A stretch of DNA of 64,000 nucleotides, from positions 18,651,483 to 18,715,482 of the forward strand of contig CM072156.1 in NCBI GenBank assembly GCA_036850595.1, given 5' to 3'. This stretch comes from Rhyacichthys aspro (Eukaryota > Chordata > Actinopteri > Gobiiformes > Rhyacichthyidae). Position 1 is the first letter of the stretch. Each line of letters opens with the position of its first letter. A program made the translations under genes and the position numbers. Positions 1-12,700 of the stretch are shown one piece after another. A model generated the notes under the pieces. It ran no database searches, was not told where the DNA came from, and worked only from the letters and a program-made list of their open reading frames with translations.

Positions 1-580
1 TCACAATAACAAATCTAATCTGAATCTGAAATGGTCACTACAACGTATAATATCGTCCAGTCTGGTTTCATCCAATAGCTCTGTTTTCTTTGGTTTGTCT
101 CAATCTAAGATCTTATAGTATCAAGGTTAAGTCTGTTTTTGTCTTCTTTCCACTAGTTCTTAAATCCTCTGTGGAACCACTATGTACCAGGTCACAAGAA
201 GCTACGAAATTAGCCTCTTTTGCATTATGTTTCACCCAAGTTTGTAACACACTGCATTCTCTCTATTTATGCAAATTAGCCATGTGCTTTTTGTTTCCTT
301 TTTCACTAAGCACTGTTTTGATTTATTTTGCACGGCTATATACGGATCTTATGTGGGCTATATATCATATCATATCAGACAGAGGGGTTATTCGTCTCAA
401 ATTTCATATCTCAATCTTCACGTTTTGTTAATGGTTTAGGATTTGTCTCTAATGAATGTCTTACAGAGGACATAGACTTATGCTACATTAAATTGCTCAA
501 AACTTTTTCCAGGTTTGGTGTGTGCAGATATTTTCTTTTATGGATGCGACAGGTTTATGTTGGACTTAAAAGACACTCAC
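1..580 (-). other. tacr1 intron 2, partial
   Basis: This is the sequence downstream of the exon 2 donor on the minus strand. I see no further receptor exon (no TM5-like reading frame) in it. The open frames here are AT-rich and unlike any family I know. Confidence 0.6.
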
Positions 581-775
581 ATCTTTTTGAAGTCACAGGT
601 GGTGTACTCGGGCCAGTCGATGTAGCAGACGACGCGGCCGGGCAGCTCGTCGATGTTGGAGTAGAAGTACTGAGGGAAGGCCAACAGCAGGGCCAGGACC
701 CAGATCACTGCCACCACTACTTTGGTCTCAGTGGACGACATGCGCTGCTGCAGAGGGTGAATGATGGCCATGTAC
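581..775 (-). CDS. tacr1: tacr1 exon 2 (TM4 and extracellular loop 2)
   Basis: 195 bases, the same length I recall for human TACR1 exon 2. The acceptor CAG is at 778-776 and the donor GTGAGT starts at 580. It completes DRY, then encodes the MAIIHPLQ intracellular loop, TM4 with an invariant Trp (W162) and PQ, and a loop with C187 and WPE. The end of the loop (YTTCDFKK) has diverged from the mammalian sequence. The first stop past the donor is intronic, so the exon end rests on the splice site. Confidence 0.9.
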
Positions 776-3700
776 CTGCCGGACACAAGGGACAGGGCAA
801 TGAATACAAGATCTGAGGAAAGACTTTAAGTAGCTTTTTTGTCTGATTAAATTGATATAATCATTCAATTCAGTCATGTGTTTCTCTCCACTGACAGCCA
901 TTCTTATTTTTTTCCAAAGTTTATGCAGTTGAGGTTTTCAAGGATGTTTGTGCTGAACATTTGGCAGATTTTAATTAGTTTTAATTGCTGTCATCTTGTG
1001 GTTCTAACCTTGCCGCGAGCCTTTGTACAAAGATAAACCGAATGACCCCCAGCCAGATACAAATTAACACTACAAAAAGATTGTTATTGATCTGCTCATT
1101 TTACTCTAAACTTTCATCTGAGCAGATTATATTTGCGCATTAAAGGAAGTCAGATGTTACGTGGAATGATAATTATTCTGTTTTCATTTTCAGAGAGTAT
1201 GTTTAAAAGCGTGTTGTTTTAGGGAAAGGCAGGTGAGACAGAATGAGGCGGTGTGCAGACATAGACAGAGAACCCATTGTTCCGTGTGTGAAGTCCTCCA
1301 TGTAGGCAAAGTGTAAAAAAATGCTTATTTGTGTGAAAGTCATGAACCTAAAATAGAGAGCTGTTAAATCAGAACACAGGCGAGGAAACCTGCAGGAAAT
1401 GAAGATTCACGCTCTCAAACCCACGCAGCACCAGCTCAGACATTTGACAGGGATGGACTTCTTTGGTTCCATAACAACATGATGGGTTTGGGTGAATATA
1501 TGCATCAAATCAGACTTGAAAAAAGAGACAATTTAATCCTAAAACCAAGTAAATATTAGATTGAGTACAAGACAAAACTGAACGTTTGAAAGGTGGACTT
1601 AAGACTGGCTCAAGTGCTGCATTATTTTCTTTCCCTAGAGTTGTTGTTCCAACTTAAGCCTGTGTTCCTATGCTTCAGAATAAGACTAGAAGCAAAAACT
1701 CAAATTGTAATGTATCGGATTGTTTTGCTGTAGTGATATTTTTTCGTGAGAGGCCTTATATTACAACTATTCACTTATCTGTCCACTCTAATTTATCAGA
1801 TATTATGAAGTATCTGCAGAATCCCTGTATCGTAATATTATTGTTACCGTGGATAGTGTATTATTGTATTGCGTGATACCATGAGATTCCTAACTCTGAT
1901 TAAAAGTACAGAAGGATCAACATTATTTTTTCATTAGTTTTTGCTGCTGAAGTCTGTGATTATGTTGTCCAGGTATTTGGTCATGTGAGCAGGTTGTCCA
2001 ATAACCGAAAGGTTGGCGGTTCGATTCCCGCTCCCTCCTGTTCGTACTGTCGTTGTGTCCTTGGGCAAGACACTTCACCCGCCTTGCCTCCAGTGCCACA
2101 ACAACTGGTGTATGAATGTGTGTGATTGTAGAGGTGAGTTTGGTGGTGGTTGGAGAAGGCTTGAGCGCCTGGTGTATGGCAGCCCGCCGCTCCACCTGCC
2201 CCAGGTGGTGTGAATGTGTGTGAATGGGGTGAATGGAAGCATGATGTAAAGCGCTTTGGGTGCCTGAGAAGGGCATGAAAAGCGCTATATAAATGCATGC
2301 CATTTACCATTTACCATTTACATTTGACATGATGCCTCTTCACTACAGGCCCCGAAGACAGAAACATGTTAAATGGAAGAAGCAATTTTTTGATTCGTGG
2401 CAGGTTGTCATTTGTACATGTCTTATTTGTCGATACTATAAAACATCTAATACCAAGAAAGGGTTTATTTTTAGAAACACAGTAAAACACAATGTCGTTT
2501 TGAGTCATCGCGCATTGTTTGTCGCTTACAATAGATGTCATCAACCAGCCAGCTTGTCTCAGTTTACTTTGTTCTTTGTTACATATCAATATATAGAGGT
2601 TATAGAGGTTCACCGCTACCCACTGACTTCCATTTAAAAAACTGCATGACTCCCAAAAACATGTTGTTTTCCAAAAGAGGCCTGACTTATCTCATCTAAA
2701 GCCACTAATGCCTCCCTCATGTATTTGAAGCAACCAACCTTAATCCTTTCCATCTCTGAATTTAGAAATGTAAAAAAGAGAGAAACTTAATAATTCACCA
2801 CAGTGGGACTAATGAGTTCAATCATGAGCCACAATCAGAGCTGCATGAATAAAACCTCTGCTTTTTTCATGAACAATGAGCCTCATCAGCAAATTGGTTT
2901 AAAACTTTGGAATCCATTTCCGTTTAGTTATTATTAGTTGCTTTGAAGAAGTATTCGTTTTTTTCCTTTTATAGAATGGAATGATTCTTTTTTCAGCATT
3001 GAGAAAGGTAGCCATATCTAACTTAAATTTAGAAAAGCGTTTGTTTTTTTTTTTTCTGTGTTTGTTGCTACTGCCCCTTGAATTCTGATTGGCTGTATGT
3101 CTGTCTAATTGTGTTCAGGGGTAGTTTAATCTGCGTCAATTTCTGTGCCCCCTGGAAACTCGAATCGACAGCTGCAGTCTAAATCTTTGTATAAAACAGA
3201 AAAATAAAAAAGAATGGCTACACGGGTTAGTTTTTATAATCATTTATACTTAGCACCTTATTAGCTATAAGGGGCCAACATAGTGCAACATAAAAGCATA
3301 TTAGCTCAGGCTTTGAGTTTAACATGTGTGCCCTAGAGTGGGTTCATTCATCAAAAAAAATAATTTAGTTCAACCCATGCAAGAGCACACTTTTCATTCA
3401 TAACACACATCGATTAAAATTCATACCGTATAAAAGATGTTGCAGAAGTGCCAATAAAATCACACGTTTTTGTATCCCATTTGAGCCACCGACGTCCAGA
3501 GCTAACACGGTGTAATTAACAGCTTAATCCAGGTAATAAGACAAATTAATCTGCTAAATGGATGTCCCCACTCAATTATATCAGCGACAGGAGGTGGTCT
3601 TTGAAATGAAACGCTCCCAGCAGTGAACAGAGAGAAGCACACGGCCTTTACAGTGGGTCTGCTTCAAACAGCGCCAGCAGCCACAGGGTTTTGGAGGTGA

Positions 3701-6700
3701 GTTATATCACAGGTCTGTCGGTGGCGGAATCAAACGCACACCTGCAGCCGACAGTGTGCAACAAAACCAAACTGTGATCAGCCCCAGAAGTGAGGACATG
3801 GGGCTTTCAGGACCACAATATCACAATATCAGCGCTAACAGATGTTTTTATATAACGGAACAAGCTCTATATGCAATTGGATGGTCCTCAATTTGAAAAA
3901 CATACAACCAATGAGAAAAACAGAGCATTGCAGAGAGCCCACCTAATTTTGGAGAAACACTTGGTTGTAAGTTTTTGCTTCAAACTAAAGGAAATGCTAC
4001 TGTAAGACTATGCAATAAAATGTTATTATCTTTACTGACAAAACACTCGATTATGGAAAAATAATCACAATTATTTTGGTCATTATTGAAGTCACAATTA
4101 TTTTACACGATTACTCATTGACTTTGGAAAGATGTTGGATTTACTGAGCAAAACAGTGAATTCTCCCTAAAATAAATAAATAAATAAATAATATATTCAA
4201 ATGTATAAATAAATGGCCTTAAAAATAATCAGAAATAATAATTAACATAAATAAATAACATCAACAGTGTAGTGCACTTCCACAATCAACAATTAATAAA
4301 TAAAAACAAGTCATAAATAATCATTCCTTTCTCCTTTACATATGTGTTGTGATTGTTGGAATCCAAAATTGAAATTGAAATTGAAAATTCAATCAATTGC
4401 ACAGCCCAACAACTAATCACTCTCATATTCACTTACTGTGCAATATAGACTCACTAACATATAAACCGTCTTCAACAGTGAGAGGATGGCAAATATTACA
4501 ACATTAATGACAATTATCAATCAGCTTGTTCGTATGTATTTACAAACATACACATTTAACTTATGACCATGGTACTGGGTCAGATGAGGGTTACTAATCC
4601 CTTTATATTCAGCAGATTTGCCCACATTAACCAGAAAAAAACTATTCCATTACGGTGTATTCTGAGCGCCTAGTGTCCATCACCGTTCGATTTTTCATGA
4701 TGCACTGTGATAAACTTTCAGCACACTTCATTTCAGTCTCTATGGCAGAATGACTATGTAGTGTATTATGATAAAGTGACTCGGGAGCGGTCTCAGACAC
4801 CGCTGCTGACAGACTGCTTCAGCTGCACTCCAGATGATGGATTGGTTAATTGCAGAGGCTTTCAACTGATCTAATGGGGCACCAAAAATTCCTTATCATA
4901 TTTCTTATAATCCTCATCATTTTGTTGCACTTTTTATGAAAGCAATCAAAGTTATTTTCTCAAAAACATAACCTCTCAAGCATGTTAGTTTACAAGTAAA
5001 TACATCTGAATACATCTACACTTGTGCATGTCTTAATTAACATCTCCTTCTGTTACATGTCCCTGAACCCTTCACATGACTCCCTTTTGGGACCCATCAG
5101 TCTAGCTCCTTTCTGAACTGTCCCTTACCTTTGATTAGTTTTGAGATAGTTGTCAGCCCTAATTATTCCTTCTGTACATTTCCTGAATGAACTTGTAGCA
5201 GTACATGGATGTCAGTCTCTTCTATTTGTAATGTTTTGTGACAAGTTAATGGCTTTTCTTGAGAGTACTATGACAAGACCATGTCCATTCTGCAACAATG
5301 TGCAAATGAGACTGTGAAAATGGTAGACAATTTCAGTGCAGTCATGTAGCTTCTGATACATCATTGCGTTTTATTGGATTATTGCTGTATACATACATTG
5401 GCTTTGGGGAAAGATGTTTTGGCGGCCATCTTGACTGGACATGAGTTGGCTGGGTTTTTTTTTTTTTAGCTTTTCCTTTTGTACATCTACTGTCTTTTGT
5501 TTTTGTGAAGCCCTTTGAGGCAATTGTTGTTGTGATACTGGGCTATAGCCTGGCCAGCCAGACCGACTTTCTCTTTGTATTACATACAGAGAAAGTTAGT
5601 CTGGAATCGATCGATCTGCCTCCGATTTCTCTCCGGCACTTTCTTTCCGACCAATCGTAGCGAGGGAGGCGGGATTTTGTTTCGCGTCATATTGAGTGCG
5701 AGAAAACAGTAGCAGGTTTCGGTAGCTTACAACGATCGAAATAAGCACTAAACTCGATATTACACCCCGTGTCCTCAGATTTTTCTGACAAAAACAACAG
5801 AAGTCATTCACCGTCACCGAAGCATCTTCTCTCATCAGCCACGCTGGTGTATGCTGTGGTTTGTTGACAACTAGAATAAGTTTCGCTTTCCTTACGTCAC
5901 ATCCGTGGCTTCTCTGATTGGTTCACTCAGCGAGCGTTAGTTCTGCCCATGGTCCTGCCTTGAAATCCTGTTTAAATCCATCGATCCCAGACTAACTTTC
6001 TCTGTATGTAATACAAAGAGAAAGTCGGTCTGGCTGGCCAGGCTAACTGGGCTATACTAATCAAACTGAATTTAACTGAACATCTTACGAGAATAAAAAA
6101 CACCTTTGGGCTGCCACATTTAATCTAAATCAAAAATAATCAACACAGATTTATGACAATGCGCTACAGGAAGTGTGAGGTGCAGTGTGTCCTTACTATA
6201 ACTAAAAAAGTCACATCTCACGCCTCTCTTCCATATTATCTAACCACCAGACATACTCTTGGAAGAAGGTAACACACATAAAAAAAGTGTTATTTTCATC
6301 GATGCCGGTATTTCATTCTGTTCGACTTGGATCCTAAAATGGTAATGCTCAACTCAATCTTGGCGCCAGAACATTAAGTAGAGTTACAGCCTGAAAACAA
6401 ACGCTGGTCCAAAATGTCAGCGTGCTCCACAAGAACACCCCAGTCCAGTCTGCGTTAAGAAAAGGTGAATCATTTTGGATTCATTAAATGAGACGAAGAT
6501 GTTCATTCATAAAAGATGGTAATGATTATCTAATGACTGTCTTTAAATATTGATGTGTGGAGTACAGACCTACCACAGACTCACTCCTACTTCAGTCCTG
6601 TTTTTCCCCAGTGAACTGTTTTCCATTTCCACTGTCTCCCACTCACCTGCACTCACTGTTTTACTCCCTGCCTCTCACTCCACAGTATACACCTATTTAT

Positions 6701-9700
6701 TATTATACTTATGCTTTTACGTTCTGTGTGGAGCTTTATGAAAGGCTTTTAGTCAGTTGTGTTGGTTTTGCTTTTTGTTATGTTAACTGTGCTTACCCTG
6801 GTCTGGCTGAATGTGCTTTTCCAGAACCACAGTAAAGGGTAAAGTTCTGTGTTCTGCACATGCCTCTCTCAATAGATTATCATATATCACACTGTGACTA
6901 GAGTCGATTCAACTACGGGCAACAACATCCTGCGTCTAATGAAATATGAAAAACTACTCACTGTAGGACGTCTGCATTTAAAAACATGCCATAGACAAGG
7001 TCTCGTTTCAATGATTTATTAGTTTTTCTTCAAGGATCTGAAAAGCTCAAACATGAAATATGGCTTGACTTGGCTACAACAGACTAAACTCCTAAACTCA
7101 ACAACCTGGAGTTTTGTGCACTTATGAATTATTACAGCATTTTCTCATTTTACTTGGCAGAATTTTGGTGTGGGGCATAAAAAAAAATTAAAAAAAATGG
7201 TGTTGCTCTGCCTTAACATGACTAGAACAGTTATTACACAGGTTAAATGCAGAGAATTAATGAACCCATGTGAATAACAAGCAACAAGACTGAACAAAGT
7301 GATCAGGTTGCAACACTATACATGTATATATATATGTGTGTATATACATATTTATACATTTATTTTGATGTTGCCATATTTCTATAATTGAGGATACAAT
7401 ATGAGATACGTTTTGGTTGCTCTTGCCTCAAAGGTAAATGAGTTCTGAAGCTGCATAATTCTTTCAAACTACGTTGCTGCTCATTTTGCATGTGTTTAGT
7501 GCAGTTTTGTGTTGCTAGGTTTCACATGAACGCACTGCTCCACAGAGAAACCCAGAGTTAACTGAGTTGTTAATACGCTTTGTGATGCTACTTATCTAGA
7601 CCATGACTGTTAGGTTTTGTCATATCCAAGGTAGGTTTAGCGACCTTCAAAGTATAGGATCTTAATAAATCTATGAGGGAAAATTTGGTAAAACTTAATT
7701 TTTATTTAGTTTTACCGTGTTCATCTCTTGTACTGTTTGCAGGTGTTTCGAAGGACGTCAGGAGAATCACATACAGACTTTACCCTGACAACTGTGTCAT
7801 GCAGCACTTTTCAGGAGATAGCAGAGATGGAGTAATCAAATCATGGAGTTTGACTCAAGTCATTGGCCTCATTTCGGGACTTGGGACTCAGGGACAATCA
7901 GCGACAATTACTTGGGACTCAACTCAACTAATGCGCTGGTGACTTGGACTTAGACTTGGACTGTACTCATGACACAGACTTGCCCTGGACTCGGACTTGG
8001 GCATAGATGCCTCTGAGTCATGTTCAGGTGCAAAGCTCCACGCCGGTTTTGCATTGTCAACATGTCCAGAGACACTACCCACAAAAAGTTCAAATTCTGT
8101 TAATCATTTTATTGAAATATCCAGAATTCTATTTTGATTTCATTTTTTTAATCCAGAAACTTTTTCAGACCCATCCTGCATGGACTTTGTTTCGATGACT
8201 CGGACTTGCATTTCAAATAATGATGACTTGACTCAGACTTCACTTGAACTTGACTCAAACTTGAAAACTGGTGACTCGACTACAACACTAGGAGATAGAC
8301 AGGGTTTATTACTGAGGTGCAGTGTAGGAGTGTGTGGGAGCTACTACTGCTGCCAGAATCTCTTGTGGACAAAGGAGCCGACTAAAGACAGTAGTGACGG
8401 CTATTAATGCTCTATTATGGACAATACGTCTATTTGAAGGTATGCACAACATACAACTCGAGTAGAAAGTAATACAAAAATAAGCTACGAAGAGAATGGG
8501 GCACACCTCTTACAACTCCAGACACTGAGGCCCATCTGAAGGTTATATGAGGTCTCCAAACTCAAAAAGTCCTCAGTGTTCTTCCACTTCCTCTGAGTAC
8601 ACCCGCTATGTTTGATTAAGACTTCAGCCTTCAAATAGAGCATGATCTATACCCTTGCGATATGCTGTAAATCACTGCTCACTCCTTTCATTAGCCAAAA
8701 AGCCAGCGCCTGCAGGCTCACGTCCCACTGATACAGCAGACAGACGGTGAATTTTTAGATGCATTTGTAGAAAACCCTCACCGCTGCTGGTCTCCTCCTT
8801 TTTAGTTCACATTTTCCGTCGCGCAGCTGGCGGACCTGAGATTTCTGTCTGATTCAGCTCAAAAAGATGCTTCCTCATGAGGTGGATGGCAGCGTAGATT
8901 GTGCTAGATTTCTGGAGTGAAAAAACACCTCCAATTAGCCACCAACAGGCTCTAAACTGCCACAGCACACCAACAGTTCGATATGATCAGTATGAGCTTT
9001 CTGCTGCTTTCCTGAAGAGACTGTGTGCAAAAGATGGGAGTACCTAAAGTGGCCTGTAAAATTGCCTGCCTTGTACTGTAATTTATTTCTTTTTTTTGTC
9101 ACAAATTGCTTTTGGAAGTAGGCCATAGTAATTTGATCATGAATTTGTTCCTGTGTTTAATTAGCCTTTCGGAGAACTGTTGTTTTTGAAGGTTATGTAA
9201 AGCTCAAATCAACAGGTCAAAACAGGAACAATGTAAAGCCTGAGGTTTGTTTGTGTGCTCTTGAGCTTGTGATAAAATGAGGACTGAAAAAAACAGGTCA
9301 TGGGAATAAACCATGAACATTAAAGCCCTCAGGTACAAAAGGCAGTTTTGGATTCAGGTCACTATGTGTAGACATTGTCCATAAACAACTTTGTACCCTT
9401 GAATTAGCTTGCTAATATTGAACAAAACTGTTTGTAGGAGACAAAAGGGACATTTATTTTTCTGGGGAGAAATTAATGTCCATCTTCTGAGGTAGCCTAA
9501 AGCCTGGATCACACTACAGGACTGACACTACAGCACACTTCAGCGTCCAAAAACAATGAGCTACACAGACAGCAGGATTTTAATGAGTTTATCACAGCCG
9601 ACACATTAACATGATCTCATATGTTTTCACGAAGCAGCAGCAGCGTAGTTTAAGCAGCTGGTGTTAAACAAGTGGTTAAAAGTAAAGTTTTGTGTAGCTC

Positions 9701-12700
9701 AACTACAACCGAGGAACTTTTAATCAAGAGGTGAATACGCTTTGCCTCTTCTCTTTTAATGATCATTTATCATGATTGGGATAATATTATGAAGACAGTG
9801 TCCCCAGAGATAACTGTCCCCAGGTGACCTCAGTCGGGCCCACATCTGATTGTTGGAATGTTGTTATCAGGCTCAAATTGGTCTGAATATCCTGTAGTGT
9901 GAGCAAGACCTTCAGTCATTAATGCTTTTTTGATCAGTTGATAAGGTTTGACACTGCCATAAGAAATCATTAGCCTCTTCAATGTTTATTCTTAATTCTG
10001 TGACCCCAGCCATGCTACATGCTTCTGGGAGTGGTCAGAAGAGGGGTTGTTTTACTGCACTCTGTTGACTCTCTGGTGACATCCACTGCATTGGAAACAA
10101 CTACCACAAAAAACATGGTTGAAAATATTGCCTGGAGTGACCCCCATAACTCCAGGTTTAAATTTAGGTAGGGTTTGTGACTATATATAAAGCACCATGT
10201 CCATCGGTGTCCTCAAAAAGATAGACAGATGCAGACCTGTGTACATTTTTCACCGTTATGAGTTTGTAAGATAAAATAGGATTTAAAAAAGCGCAGCTAA
10301 CAAGACAGGAGTCAAATACACTTTCTAGTTATTTTAATCCACCAGGAAATGACTTTAAGATGATACAAAAACCCAGTGAATTGTAGCTCAGAGTGATGTT
10401 TTTACTTCTTAGTACTGTTCCCTTAAAATAAACAGCATTCAATTTTGACGGTAAGACCATTATCTCTTAATGGGAATATCCTGTTTACGCTGAGCTCCAC
10501 TTAAGACTTGATTTATGGTTTGAATTAGTGAAGGGTTATGCTCAGGGCAATGGTCCAGGGACACATTTTGTCCTCCACACTGACAGACAAGTGTATTTAG
10601 TGTTATCCTTACATGAGCGATTGGGGCATTTATCATTTTTTTATTTATTTATTTATTTTTTAAAGAGATCTCCATGCAGTACTTCCATAGCTGTTCACAT
10701 GCTTTGATAAGGAAGAGTGTGATATTTGGAATTGCAACCTACACTTTTGGCACCAGATGTAACCAAAAAAGGCCAATATCGACATTCTAAATCTATAAAT
10801 GGTATTGTCAAAATGAACACAGACAATTATTTCTGATAGATGAATCCTACCCCACATTTTTGTGCAAAATTAAATACATTTCCCACCACTATGTTCCAGT
10901 CAAAAGGATGCACTGTGCCACAAAAAAGATAATGTGACATTTGCTCACTGTTCACCCGGTTCATTTTCTCTTTAGTTTTATCTAATCTTATAACATTTAT
11001 GGGGAGGCAGGGCTTTTGGTGTAGCCAAAGCTGCAGCAACTATCAACAATAGACAGTTGTTCTCATAAAGACATGCTACAGGCATTGATTATGACACTAA
11101 ATAAAAGGTAAAGCCACAATATGGTTAATGTATTCTGCAAATTTTTCAAAATTAATTTGTGTATCCATTCACTTAAAAAACTCCAAGCGCAATCATTTTT
11201 TTATTTTGTTTTTTTGTCAGAAAACCATAAACTGTCTATAAACAAGTACTATACTTTCCCGAAGCCAATTTGACTACCGTATTTTCCGGACTATAAGCCG
11301 CTACTTTTTTCCCACGCTTTGAACCATGTGGCTTATACAGAGATGCGGCTTTTCTATGAATTTTTCTCCAGCCCTCAGGGGGGCGCTCTAGCAGGAAGTG
11401 CAAAAACGAGACAAACGAGGCAGCAGTAGTCAATACAAACAAGAAAGCACCAGTTTTTATTCTTAGCACATGCAACCCAAGACGCACAACAGCAAAATAC
11501 GGTAATATTTTTACACCCTCACCCCCTCATAATGGAAAACAAATGAAGTGCTCTATAGTCCGGAAAATACGGTAAATCTGACAGGAAATGGCAGGTGTTG
11601 ACTGGAGTGTTGTTTACCCACTAAAGAGTGACATGACCCGGAGCCATCTGTTCAAATACACTTAAATGTGTGGCAACGACTCTAATGTGGATTTATACAT
11701 GTGCCTGGTGTCATTTTAACTCCTCTTCATCAAACTGTAACTAAATAGTGTAGTCTTATCTGTTTGTTGTCTTTAAATAGATATTACCAAGAGCGTCTTT
11801 TTTCTTCTCTAACCTAGCAGGCCATCATGGTCTGAATTCATCCATCATAGTCTCAATTTGTGTGTCTGTAATGGCAGCAGTGTAAATGATTGTGAATAGC
11901 GCAGAGTTGTCTCCAAAGGAGCTGCAGGGAAGTGAGCACAGTTGCACGTTTAACACTGGACACCCCATGCATTTGTGAAATATTGCATTAAGAATCACTC
12001 TTAGGTCTTCATATTTTTTTGTTTATTTTTTGTTCAGTTTTGAAACACATTCTCTGTTATTTGTCATTTGATACCGACAATGTGGAGAACTGACATATTG
12101 AAACTGCCAAGAATTTAGTTTTGTTAGTTTTTCTTGTAAACAATAAACAAAAAATATATAATTAGTATATTTCATGATAATATTGATTGTGTAAAATATT
12201 AAGGGTGTCCGAAAACAAGATACAAAGACAGCAGTTCTCATATCTACAAATATAAAAAATGCTTAACATTTCAACAATTCTCTCTGTAAAGATACAAAAA
12301 TTACATTTGGGAGATACCGTTGGGCACTTTTGTAAGCCGCCCTTTGTTCCTTTGTATGCTGCCTATTTCTATCCCCGCCTAATCCCTTTTTCATTGCATC
12401 ATCCTGACTTACACATGACTTACACCTCAGCAGAAAGAGCCCAGCAGCCGAGCACTGTACTCACTGTAACTCACTGACACGGTGCCTCTGGGGAAAATGG
12501 AGCGCGGAAAGGTGAAGGGAAATGTAAATTTAAAGATGAGGTTGAGCGCGAGGTGAAGACATATTAGAAGATATGCGCTACACCGTGACCTCCACACAGG
12601 AGAAGAGTGGTCATACATGTTGGCTGTGCTGCTTTATTCAGTGGAAATAAATGGGGCAGTCTCCACCAATCACTGTTTGATTTGTTACTGCTGCTTAGAA

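Noticed and set aside
328..816. 162-codon plus-strand frame over receptor exon 2
   Set aside because: It is antisense to the conserved exon and has no family match.
1923..2310. 126- and 109-codon minus frames
   Set aside because: They lie across a tRNA-derived SINE and its L2-like tail; two overlapping frames with no domain.
5596..5835. 79-codon minus frame as a transposase
   Set aside because: Too short, no catalytic motif; it lies between the TIRs of a non-autonomous element.
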